Of a stretch of DNA of 64,000 nt, positions 1-9,318 are shown piece after piece (the first letter of the stretch is position 1; the number at the start of each line of letters is the position of its first letter). The DNA is from Chrysophaeum taylorii (Eukaryota; Sar; Pelagophyceae; Pelagomonadales; Pelagomonadaceae), in the NCBI GenBank assembly GCA_029834535.1, contig JAQMWT010000178.1, forward strand, positions 1 through 64,000, in the 5' to 3' direction. The notes below the pieces were generated by a model. It saw only the letters and a list, made by a program, of their open reading frames with translations, did not search any database and was not told where the DNA came from. The translations under genes were made by a program, and so were the position numbers.

Positions 1-1080
1 GTTTCCGGTCGACTCGAGCTTCGACACGAGAGACGAGTGCCGCACCCGAGTCGCACAGCTCGAGCATTCGATGCGGGACGCTTGCCGCCGTCGGCTTTTT
101 GTTCTTGTTGTTGTTGTTGTTGTTGTTCGGGTCCATGGGGAGCGCTCTGGCGCCCTCACAATGCTCATCCCCCTCTCTCTCGATGGAGCAGAGGGGACAC
201 TCCGCTGCTGAGCGAGAGGACCCGCGTCGTCGTCGTCGTCCCGTCGTCGTCGTAGTATGTCCCGATTCCCCCATGTCGTCCATGGCCTCGTGATCACCCG
301 CGCGTCCCCACATGCCCAGCAGTCGTGCTGAGAGAAGTGCTGAGATTTGGCTCTTGTGGGTCCGGGCAAAGACTAGGCTTTCCTGGCGTCACTATTCGTA
401 GCGCTGCCACAATACTCCCGTGTCAACCTTCAACAACGGGTAAGTGACCGGCACCTTTGCATCCGCGTGCGTCACTGACCATGAGATGAATTGTGCCCTA
501 GATACATAAATGTTGTGTCTGTTGGATGAGAACTTGAACAATAGGGTCAGTCAGCGACGTCACCTACAATCTTCAACACCGTCTGTTCGCACTGTTATAA
601 TAATACTACTAGTTCCGAACTGTATAATAAACTAGACAACAGTTTGAGGATTGACCAAGAAACCTAACGTCCTCGTCGTCACGTCAGCACGATCCTGCTT
701 GAACCACGCAAACCCTCATCCTTCCAATTGGTGATGAGATTTGGCTCGGTTTCTTTCTTTCTTTTTTTCTTCTTCTTTCTTTCTTTCTAGACGGGTTTTT
801 TGGTCGTTAGCGACTCTCACTGCCTGAGTCGGCTGTCGATCGAGCTCTGGGGAACAACGAAACAACACATAAGAAGGACCGCAGGCCCGCCGGCGAGGCA
901 TGAAGGAAGCCGAAAAAAGGCAAAGCAGATGGAGGGAGAGGCGGAATCGCAGAGAGGGAGAAAACATATGGTGAGAGCCGCGAAAATGAAGAGCGCATGT
1001 CCCGTCCCTTGCACTCGGGGGAGGAGGCGCACGGACGCAAGAGAGGCGGGCGGCCTCACTTATTATTATTAAATTACCAG
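1..1080. other. Gene-free left edge with microsatellites
   Basis: I see no convincing gene here. The reading frames present are driven by simple repeats: a (TTG)n run near 100-127, a (CGT)n run near 224-252 and a pyrimidine-rich TTTC tract near 745-790. The right end turns AT-rich (1061-1076) just before the first copy of the dispersed ~1 kb repeat. The stretch may be the edge of a gene lying outside the window, but nothing supports that. Confidence 0.5.
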
Positions 1081-1105
1081 TCCTAACTACTAATCGACAG
1101 ATGTT

Positions 1106-1136
<31 letters not shown>

Positions 1137-2154
1137 TTGTCCCTCGATTTAGGGTAAGGATCATGTAGGCGCGAGAGTAAGCATCAGGTAGGCGCGAGAG
1201 CCAGACAGTGATCCTCAAGCCGTCTACGGCGACCTCGCAGACTATTTCCACGACCCGCGGCGGCTCTTTCAGCGCGCCATTCTCACGCCCCGTCGAAACG
1301 ATGTTGTCGATGCTGACAACGCGCGCATGACCGCGGCCTTTTTTCCCGGAGACGAGGCGTCGGAGTTCTTTTCGGCTGACTAGGCTGGGTCGGAAGACGA
1401 CGCCTCGCTCTTTACAGTAGAGTTTTCAACTCCCTGACAACCAACGGCATGCTGACTTTGATCGCGAGCTTAATGTCTTCGCAACCTCGACCCGTCGCAC
1501 GGCCACTGCAACGGTACCAGATACATGATCGATCGTGTCGTTGTCACCGAGGCTCCTCCAACCTGTATCCCTTAAGGCCCGCCGACGCCAAACGATCACC
1601 AAGAGCCAGGGCCAGACGCCCCGCGAGGTCGGCGTCCTCTTGCCCAAGCCCGTCTTCTGCCACGTCCAGCTCTACGTGGCTCCCTGTCGATCGGCAACCC
1701 CGAGGATATACTCTCTGGTCGACGACTCCACCCTACCCACACGTGCTGCGCAATACCGATAAGCCCCCTCCCGGCGTCTACACGCGCACGGTAGGTGAAC
1801 TTACTGGGACCAGGTGAACTTACTGGAACCAGGTGAACTTACTGGGGTTAGAGATTGGGATTAGGTGAACTTAGTGACCAGGTGAACTTACTGAGACCAA
1901 GTGCACACTTACTGGGGCTTTTAGAATAAACTCAAAGCTTAGCGGCGTGTGCGGATCAAAGCAGCTTAGATTGGCGGGGGTGCGAGCGACGAGCTCAAAG
2001 GAGTGGGGTGAGTGGGTGTGGGTTTACGCCGAACTATAGAGATTGGGTTTAAGCCGAATTTACTGGGGTTAGAGATTGGGACTAGGTGAACTTAATGGGG
2101 TGAAAATGCTGGGGTTAGAGATTGGGACTAGGTGAACTTACTGGCCTGCACTTG
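1081..2154 (+). mobile_element. Helitron-like repeat, copy R1 (first of a head-to-tail trio)
   Basis: The copy begins TCCTAACTACTAATCGACAG and ends GGCCTGCACTTG. Order of parts: a 5' imperfect stem-loop whose loop is a TGTT/TGTC microsatellite, a ~600-bp decayed coding part, then an AGGTGAACTTACTGG minisatellite. The coding part keeps pieces of a Pif1-type helicase C-terminus ([25 protein letters not shown], a damaged QGQT..VGVLLPKPVF, QLYVAL). In this copy one base is missing near 1218 (CCTCAAGCC instead of CCTCCAAGCC), and there are other frameshifts, so it cannot encode a helicase. It abuts R2 with no spacer. The Helitron assignment rests on the helicase motifs and the 5' TC end; the 3' end is CTTG, not the usual CTRR. 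Confidence 0.75.
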
Positions 2155-3201
2155 TCCTAACTACTAATCGACAGATGTTTGTCTGTCTGTTTGTTTGTCT
2201 GTCTGTTTGTTTGTCCCTCGATTTAGGGTAAGGATCAGGTAGGCGCGAGAGTAAGGATCAGGTAGGCGCGAGAGCCAGACAGTGATCCTCCAAGCCGTCT
2301 ACGGCGACCTCGCAGACTATTTCCACGACCCGCGGCGGCTCTTTCAGCGCGCCATTCTCACGCCCCGTCGAAACGATGTTGTCGATGCTGACAACGCGCG
2401 CATGACCGCGGCCTTTTTTTCCCGGAGACGAGGCGTCGGAGTTCTTTTCGGCCGACTAGGTTGGGTCGGAAGACGACGCCTCGCTCTTTATAGTCGAGTT
2501 TTCGACTCCCTGACAACCAACGGCATGCTGACTTTGATCGCGAGGTTAAAGTCTTCGCAACCTCGACCCGTCGCACGGCCTCTGCAACGGTACCAGATAC
2601 ATGATCGATCGTGTCGTTGTCACCGAGGCTCCTCCAACCTGTATCGCTTAAGGCCCGCCTACGCCAAACGATCAACAAGAGCCAGGGCCAGACGTCCCGC
2701 GAGGTCGGCGTCCTCTTGCCGAAGCCCGTCTTCTGCCACGTCCAGCTCTACGTGGCTCTCTGTCGATCGGCAACCCCGAGGATATCCTCTTCTGGTTCGA
2801 CGACTCCGCCCTACCCCACACGTGCTGCGCAATACCGATAAGCCCCCTCCCGGCGTCTACACGCGCACTGTAGGTGAACTTACTGGGACCAGGTGAACTT
2901 ACTGGGACCAGGTGAACTTACTGGGTCTAGACATTGGGGCTAGGTGAACTGAGTGGCCAGGTGAACTTACTGGGACCAGGTGAACTTACTGGGGTTTTTA
3001 GAGTAAAGGGTTTTTAGAGTGAACTCAAAGGTTGGCGGCGCGTGCGGACCAAAGCAGCTTAGGTTGGCGGAGGCGAGAGCGACGAGCTCAAAGGAGTTGG
3101 TTAGAGCTAGGTGAACTTACTGACCAGGTGAACTTAACAGAAACAGGTGAACTTGATGCGGTTAGAGATTGGGAGTAGGTGAACTTACTGGCCTGCACTT
3201 G
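2155..3201 (+). mobile_element. Helitron-like repeat, copy R2 (middle of trio)
   Basis: This is a full-length copy with the same termini as R1, joined directly to R1 and R3. The helicase remnant is open from about 2282 to 2896 if frameshifted pieces are ignored, and the motif pieces QTINKSQGQT and QLYVAL are easy to read. The 3' minisatellite differs from R1 in unit number and has a duplicated TTTTTAGAGT segment near 2995-3020. The direct junction CACTTG|TCCTAAC on both sides suggests tandem insertion or replication rather than separate landings. Confidence 0.75.
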
Positions 3202-4220
3202 TCCTAACTACTAATCGACAGATGTTTGTCTGTCTGTTTGTCTGTTTGTCTGTTTGTCCCTCGATTTAGGGTAAGGATCAGGTAGGCGCGAGAGTAAGGA
3301 TCAGGTAGGCGCGAGAGCCAGACAGTGATCCTCCAAGCCGTCTACGGCGACCTCGCAGACTATTTCCACGACCCGCGGCGGCTCTTTCAGCGCGCCATTC
3401 TCACGCCCCGTCGAAACGATGTTGTCGATGCTGACAACGCGCGCACGACCGCGGCCTTTTTTTCCCGGAGACGACGGAGTTCTTTTAGGCAGACTAGGTT
3501 GGGTCGGAAGACGACGCCTCGCTCTTTACAGTCGAGTTTTCGACTCCCTGACAACCAACGGCATGCTGACTTTGAGCGCGAGCTTAAGGTCTTCGCAACC
3601 TCGACCCGTCGCACGGCCACTGCAACGGTACCAGATACATGATCGATCGTGTCGTGTCACCGAGGCTCCTCCAACCTGTATCCCTTAAGGCCCGCCGACG
3701 CCAAACGATCACCAAGAGCCAGGGCCAGACGCCCCGCGAGGTCGGCGTCCTCTCGCCCAAGCCCGTCTTCTGTCACGTCCAGCTCTACGTGGCTCTCTGT
3801 CGATCGGCAACCCCGGGGATATGCTCTTCTGAGTCGACGACTCCACCCTACCCCACACGTGCTACGCAATACCTATAAGCCCCCTCCCGGCGTCTACACG
3901 CGCACTGTAAGTGAACTTACTGGGACCAGGTGAACTTACTGGAACCAGGTGAACTTGCGGAGGTTAGAGATTGGGACTAGGTGAAATTAGTGACCAGGCG
4001 AACTTACTGAGACCAAGTGAACTTACTGGGGTTTTTAGAGTAAACTCAAAGGTTAGCGGCGTGTGCGGATCAAAGCATCTTAGATTGGCGGGGGTGACGG
4101 CGACGAGTTCAAAGGAGAGTGGATGTGAGCACGAGTGGGTTTACGCCGAATTTACTGGGGTTAGAGATTGGGACTAGGTGAACTTAACGGGGACTAGGTG
4201 AACTTACTGGCCTGCACTTG
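3202..4220 (+). mobile_element. Helitron-like repeat, copy R3 (last of trio)
   Basis: Full-length third copy, ending CCTGCACTTG and followed by T at 4221. It lacks the bases that encode part of the GDEASEF segment in R1 and one base in GTCGTTGTCACC, so its helicase remnant is shifted differently from its neighbours. Its 3' end is 39 bp from the stop codon of the methionyl-tRNA synthetase gene, so it may lie in that gene's 3' untranslated region. The sequence ACTTATTA follows the element at 4221 and also occurs just left of R1; a target duplication around the whole trio is possible but weak. Confidence 0.72.
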
Positions 4221-4259
4221 TACTTATTAAAAAGAAAGAAATAATGACGCTAGGCTCGG

Positions 4260-6467
4260 CTAGGAGAGCGCGGTGCCGTCGGGGACATTGAGGGCGGTGC
4301 AGGGTTTGCCATCGACGAGGAAGGGGATGTCCTTGTAGAAGCAATTTTGCGCTCGGGTGGAAAAGTGGGGTTGGGCCTTGGCGAAGAGCTTGTGCTTGTC
4401 GCAGAGCTTGTCGGAGGCCGGGGGGTTTGCGAGTTTGTCGAAAGTTACGCGGTCGCCCGGTTGCGCTCCTGGGGGTGGGTCGATGCAGACGACGGCATCT
4501 GGGGAGGACGCGCAGAGGACCATGCCCTTGGAGGCGAATCCGGCGAGTTTCTTCGGTTTCAAATTGGCGACGACCAATACGAGGCGATCTTGGAGGTCGG
4601 CTTGGGAGTAATAAGCACGGAGGCCCGAGCCAATCTCCCGGACGCCGCCCCAGGCCTCCCCGAGGTCGATCTTCTCGCAAAAGAGCTTGTCGCTGTCGGG
4701 GTGCGGCCACGCGTCGACGATTCTGCCGACGACGATCGCGAGCCGCGAGACCGCGGTGTCGTCCTGGTCCTCGTACTCGACGTAGTCGACGTTCGTGTTG
4801 TTGTTGTTGTTGTTCTTTTTCTCTTTGTTGAGGGCGGCGCCGGCATCCTCGACGGGTATCTGCGCGAAGAGCACGTCGCCCTGGACGACGTCCGCGCCTT
4901 CTCGGAGATTGTCGAAGGCGGAGAGCTCCGCGAGCGGAACTGTCGGGTGAACACCCCCGACCCTTTCGAGCGCCGCCGTCGCAGCCCTCGGAATCAGCGG
5001 CGCCAAATAGAGAGAAAGAAGGTAGCAGGCCTCCAAGAGGAGCCTGAGAATCGCGTCTCGATTCGAGCTATCCTTCACCTTCCAAGGTTCGCGATCGTAG
5101 AGCCACTTGTTGGCCGCGCGGGTCGCCGCCATGACGGCCGAGGCGTAGGCGGCGACGTCGAACTTTTCCATCGCCGCCTGCGTCGCGACCCTCAAACCGC
5201 AAAGATCGAACGGGTGGTCGTCGTCGCCGCTTCCTCGCGGCGGGACTCGGGCTCCGCACTTCGAAGTAGCGAGCGCGACTGCGCGGTGCACGAGGTTCCC
5301 ATAGCCCGCGGCGAGCTCGCCGTTGCGCGCGAGGACCAAAGCTGTCTCCGAAAACTTGAGGTCGCCGCCGGGAAACTCCTTGCAGCAAAAGTACCGGAAC
5401 GTGTCCGAGCCGTAGTCGTTCACGATCTTAATAGGGTCGACGACGTTGCCTAAAGTCTTGGACATCTTGGCGCCCGCGGCGTCGAGGACAAAGCCGTGGC
5501 AAAAGAGGGTCTTGGGGAGAGGGAGTCCGGCAGCCATCAAAAAGGCCGGCCAGTATATGGCGTGGAACCTCACGATGTCCTTCCCGATCACGTGACAATC
5601 GGCCGGCCAGAACCCTCCCGGCTCGCTTCCGGTAAGGTAGTTCGTGAGCGCGTCGATCCAGACGTACATGACGTGGCCCGCGTCAAACCCCTCGGGGAGC
5701 GAGACCCCCCAGTCAAACGTAGTTCGCGAGATCGACAGCTTCTCGAGCGGCTCCTCGAGCATCTTGAGGACTTCGGAACGTCGCGCCTCGGGCTGCACGA
5801 ACTCGGGGTTCGCGACGACGTGGGCCTTGATGCGCTCGGCGTACTTGCCGAGGGCGAAAAAATAACACTCCTCGGTCGTCCGCTTGAGCGGGATTCCGTC
5901 GGCGTCCTTGAAATTTTGAGCCTGCGCGTCGCTCTGCTTGACAAACATCTCTGCCCGCTCGTCGTACCACCCCTCGTACTTCTCGAGAGTCACGTCCCCG
6001 GCGACTCGCACCCAGAGCTCCCGGCACCGCGCCTTGTGCTCCCCGCTCGTCGTTCGCACGTACTGGTCGTACGCGACGTCCAGCAACGCGTCGAGGGCCT
6101 TGAACTCGGCGACGCACTCGTCGACGAGCGTTCTCGGGCTTTTCCCGAGCCGCGCGGCCGTGTTCGCGATCTTCTGCCCGTGCTCGTCCGCTCCCGTCAA
6201 AAACTTTGTCCTTTTCCCGCTCAGCCGCGCGTACCGCGCGATCACGTCCGTGATCACCGCCTCGTACGCGTGACCCATGTGCGGCGACCCGTTCGCATAG
6301 TTGATCGCGGTCGTTATGTAGAACTTGTTCTTCTTGTTGTTGTCGGCGGCAACGTCTACATTCCGGCTCCCGAGAAGAGGAGGAGGACCCGAACAAGGGG
6401 ACGACGACCTCGGGAGGAGCCCGTAGGTCAAAGCGATGCTCGCTGCGCGCTCGTCAAAGGCGAGCAT
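4260..6467 (-). CDS. Methionyl-tRNA synthetase with C-terminal EMAPII-like tRNA-binding domain
   Basis: The 735-residue protein charges tRNA-Met with methionine. The class I signature HIGH appears as HMGH in SPHMGHAYEAV near residue 60, and the KMSKS loop as KMSKT in GAKMSKTLGNVVDP near residue 330. The segment GADEHGQKI and the YEGWYDER loop are typical of the bacterial/mitochondrial-like MetRS branch. After a low-complexity linker with a run of six Asn encoded by a microsatellite, residues from about 580 form an OB-fold tRNA-binding domain (VVGRIVDAWPHPDSDKL, NLKPKKLAGFASKGM), as in Arc1p/EMAPII. The N-terminal ~45 residues precede the core and could be an organelle presequence, so dual targeting is possible. 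I chose the ATG at 6467; the in-frame TTG upstream is unlikely. It is divergent from MKS1 with 95 bp between the starts. Confidence 0.93.
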   Translation of the reverse strand: MLAFDERAASIALTYGLLPRSSSPCSGPPPLLGSRNVDVAADNNKKNKFYITTAINYANGSPHMGHAYEAVITDVIARYARLSGKRTKFLTGADEHGQKIANTAARLGKSPRTLVDECVAEFKALDALLDVAYDQYVRTTSGEHKARCRELWVRVAGDVTLEKYEGWYDERAEMFVKQSDAQAQNFKDADGIPLKRTTEECYFFALGKYAERIKAHVVANPEFVQPEARRSEVLKMLEEPLEKLSISRTTFDWGVSLPEGFDAGHVMYVWIDALTNYLTGSEPGGFWPADCHVIGKDIVRFHAIYWPAFLMAAGLPLPKTLFCHGFVLDAAGAKMSKTLGNVVDPIKIVNDYGSDTFRYFCCKEFPGGDLKFSETALVLARNGELAAGYGNLVHRAVALATSKCGARVPPRGSGDDDHPFDLCGLRVATQAAMEKFDVAAYASAVMAATRAANKWLYDREPWKVKDSSNRDAILRLLLEACYLLSLYLAPLIPRAATAALERVGGVHPTVPLAELSAFDNLREGADVVQGDVLFAQIPVEDAGAALNKEKKNNNNNNTNVDYVEYEDQDDTAVSRLAIVVGRIVDAWPHPDSDKLFCEKIDLGEAWGGVREIGSGLRAYYSQADLQDRLVLVVANLKPKKLAGFASKGMVLCASSPDAVVCIDPPPGAQPGDRVTFDKLANPPASDKLCDKHKLFAKAQPHFSTRAQNCFYKDIPFLVDGKPCTALNVPDGTALS

Positions 6468-6562
6468 TCTCAACTTCCTTTCTTATTATTATTACTAATA
6501 ACCCGAACCCTTTTCTTCTTCTTCTTCTTCTTCTTTTTCGTTGTTTATTATTAACGCCGCCG
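6468..6562. promoter_or_regulatory. Short bidirectional promoter region, MetRS / MKS1
   Basis: The 95 bp between the two divergent start codons must hold both 5' ends unless the transcripts overlap. It contains AT-rich runs (TTATTATTATTACTAATAA) and a CTT repeat, and no clear TATA box. The promoter role is inferred only from gene arrangement. Confidence 0.45.
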
Positions 6563-8224
6563 ATGGCCGAAATTTATTACACCTGGTACGATATCGCCAA
6601 CTTGCGGCTCCGCGTCCGCGTCCGGCGGCTCGGCGAGAAGAAAGATGATAATACCTACGAGATTTCGTGGCAGCAGAAGATCGAACGGAAGCGGGGCAAG
6701 GTCTACACCTACGTGGCCACCGACACGCATTTCTCGCCGCACTTCCTGCCGCGGCTGCCGCGCGAACCCCCGCCCGTCACGACGGCCGCAGGCCACGCGG
6801 CGCCAATTCACCGCCGCCGCCGCGGCGAAGAAGCGGACGACGCCTCGCGCATGCACATCATGCTCGACGACGACGACGGCCCGGAGATCGTTCTGTGCGC
6901 GCTCCGATGGTATCCCGGCCGCCTCGAGATGACCCCCGGTTTTTCGGAGTATGACAAGGACGCCCTGCTCGCGAAATTACGACGCATAACCTACCGCGTC
7001 GCTGCCAACCACGTCTACGAGTACACGATCGAGAACGCCTCCTGGAAGCCCGAAGACGACGACGTTTTGAAGGAGATGCTCGCAATCGAAGCCAGAGCCG
7101 ACGAGGCCAAGGTCGTGGAGTTGCGCCGGCGAGCCGCCGACAAGGCCGAGAAACTGGTGGTTCCCCCACACCCCCGCCCCGGCATCGCCCTCGTCCTCGT
7201 GATTTCGGAGGTTACGGGCTTCGTCGACTGCGACGACCTCTACGTCGACTACGCCGTCGATCTCCCGAGGGGCTGGCGCGCCGCCGACGAGGCTCTCTTG
7301 AAAGGCAGAACAAGGCTCAGCAGGAGACCCCTCGACGCCGACGCCTCGGCCGCGGCCCTCGCGGGGGTTGGCTTGATCTTTCTATTCGGACTCCTCGCGG
7401 GCCCGTCGTACGCGCTTTGGCTCGCCGCTGCCGTCTTGGCCGTCGCTTCCCGCGGCGCCTGGCCCCGCGCCGACGAGCCTCTTCCCTTGGACAAAACCAT
7501 CGACCTCTTCCTCTACAAGGAGGACGACGACGACGACGTGCCCCCGCCTCCGACCGCCCACTTCCAGTTCGTCTCGCGCCGCAGCTTTGGCCGCAGCGTC
7601 GTCGAGGGCTACACCTACTGGCGGCTCAAGACCGACGAGCACAAAACACCGCACCGCGCAGCGCTCCGCGCCTGGCGGCCCGACGGTGGCCTCTCGGCAA
7701 CCTGCTTTGACTTTTTTCTCGGAGGCGCGAATAGGCTTCTCGACGCGCGCTTCGCGAGCAGCCACCAAGATAAATCACACTTCGTCTCCGTCACCGCCGG
7801 CACCCTCTTCGTCTCTCTCACCGTCGAGCCCTACGAACCCCCCCCAAAACCACAAGACCACCCGCACCAGCCACCACCACCAAAGTCCCGCGGCCGCGAG
7901 ACCATCGACAGGATCCTCAACAACCTCAAAATCAAACTCCAAGACGACGAACGCAAGTTCCAATTCGACCCCGACAAATCACGCTCCGCGAGAGAGCGCG
8001 CCGCCGAGCTCATCAAAAACCTCCAAATGCAGCGCGAGGGTCTCCACACCATGGGCTCCTTCGTTCCGCCCCGCGATCTCGACATCGAGGAAGACTCCGA
8101 CGACGACGACGACGACGACCCAAAAAAGCATGACGACGATTTATTTGGTGTGCCAGAGACAAAGGGCACGGGGCCGTACGACGACGACGACGACGACGAC
8201 GACGTCAAACGAAGAACTTCTTGA
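6563..8224 (+). CDS. MKS1-like B9-domain ciliary transition-zone protein
   Basis: The 553-residue protein matches Meckel syndrome protein 1 in order and motif. A conserved N-terminal part contains RMHIMLDDDDGPEIVLCALRW and YEYTIENAS. The B9 domain (about 205-425) contains GFVDCDDLYVDYAVDLPRGW, then VEGYTYWRL, ALRAWRPDG and FFLGGANRLLD. MKS1 acts with B9D1/B9D2 at the base of the cilium or flagellum, which implies a flagellated stage. Two oddities are visible. A ~35-residue hydrophobic stretch (about 262-296, ALAGVGLIFLFGLLAG and following) sits inside the B9 domain, where other family members have a short soluble loop. The tail carries two long Asp runs encoded by GAC repeats. The hydrophobic insert could be a retained intron, although it keeps the frame. 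Confidence 0.85.
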   Translation: MAEIYYTWYDIANLRLRVRVRRLGEKKDDNTYEISWQQKIERKRGKVYTYVATDTHFSPHFLPRLPREPPPVTTAAGHAAPIHRRRRGEEADDASRMHIMLDDDDGPEIVLCALRWYPGRLEMTPGFSEYDKDALLAKLRRITYRVAANHVYEYTIENASWKPEDDDVLKEMLAIEARADEAKVVELRRRAADKAEKLVVPPHPRPGIALVLVISEVTGFVDCDDLYVDYAVDLPRGWRAADEALLKGRTRLSRRPLDADASAAALAGVGLIFLFGLLAGPSYALWLAAAVLAVASRGAWPRADEPLPLDKTIDLFLYKEDDDDDVPPPPTAHFQFVSRRSFGRSVVEGYTYWRLKTDEHKTPHRAALRAWRPDGGLSATCFDFFLGGANRLLDARFASSHQDKSHFVSVTAGTLFVSLTVEPYEPPPKPQDHPHQPPPPKSRGRETIDRILNNLKIKLQDDERKFQFDPDKSRSARERAAELIKNLQMQREGLHTMGSFVPPRDLDIEEDSDDDDDDDPKKHDDDLFGVPETKGTGPYDDDDDDDDVKRRTS

Positions 8225-9318
8225 GTAATATATAAATCGGGGCCTGCCGTCGAGAAGCAGCCACAGCAGCAGCAGCAGCGGTAAGATGGGATCCGTCGAT
8301 CGCTCGCCTGATATCCAACCATCCATCAACTGCAACGGATCCGTGTTCTCTCGAGAGCACGGGCCGCCCAAACGAGCCTCGAACTCTCGAGGATTGTGTG
8401 CTCCGTTTGTTACCCCCCGGGATTCTGCGGTCGGGCGCCGTCCCTTGGCGCGGCGTCGTACCGAGGTAAACGCCGTCGTTCGCGCAAACGCAATGGCTTA
8501 CAGCATTCCGACGAAATTGGCGCATCGGTGGCCGTTGAGGGCCTACAAGGTCCTGCCGTTCATCAAGATGATGATTTCGCTCGCGCCCTCGATATGCCAC
8601 CCCACAAAGCGGTTTTTTAAAGGAGTTCGGCCATCAACACGAGATCAATGGCCGTCAAAACGAGCACACCTCCTGCGACGATCAGCGTGCCCTCTGCGCC
8701 GCTTCCAGCCTTGGATCCGTGATGGCGACACCAGTGCGTCCCGCCGGTATGATGCACGCCGATAACAAAGTCTCGCCCTGGCTCGATTTCGACGAACGCG
8801 TCGTTGCCGGGCGCCGTCGAAGCGCTGTGCAACGCTCCGAACGTTGTTTACCTACCGCGACGTCGTCGCAGTTGTCAACGTCTTGCAGCAGCAAGTAGCT
8901 GACCCGAACCCGCGCATTGTCTTGCTCGCGGATCGTCGAGCCTGGCAGCACCTCCTCGACCCCCCGGGTCGTGAATCCAGCCGTTCGTCCCTCGCCAAGC
9001 GTGCAATTCGTCCGGCGCTTGACGGGTGTGGCGAGGCTCGCCCCCACGACGCTCGTAACCCCTCTGCGCATAGCACTCACCCGACCGCATTGATTGGCGC
9101 CACCATCGCGGCGTTGCATATTCAATCGACTGGTCGTATCGCGGTGATGCGTGTACCGACCGGATGCCACCGTGCCGGTCCACTTTCTCAAAGACAGCTC
9201 ATATCATCAGCAGGAAGGAAGGAAGGACGCCGATTATTTTGTCCGGCGACGACTTCAAGAAGAAAATTCAGAACCAACCACAAGCGCGGCCGCCATCACG
9301 AAATAAAATAAATAAGAG
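8225..9318. other. Gene-poor stretch with an unrecognised minus-strand coding remnant
   Basis: No intact gene is recognisable. On the minus strand, 9191 to 8617 reads as two overlapping frames that seem to continue each other: one with VLPGSTIREQDNARVRVSYL and one with GNDAFVEIEPGRDFVIGV followed by a hydrophobic VAGGVLVLTAIDLVLM segment. This composition looks like former or spliced coding sequence, possibly of a mobile element, but I cannot name a family. The left part (8250-8280) is a CAG repeat. Confidence 0.35.

Noticed and set aside
1055-4230. ACTTATTA on both sides of the R1-R3 trio as a target duplication
   Set aside because: The left match lies about 14 bases away from the element end and consists of simple AT-rich sequence. 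Other copies show no duplication, as expected for Helitrons.
4347-6554. Long plus-strand open frames opposite the methionyl-tRNA synthetase gene
   Set aside because: The minus strand has a complete, motif-bearing synthetase; the plus-strand frames have no domain and exist because of GC-rich codon use.
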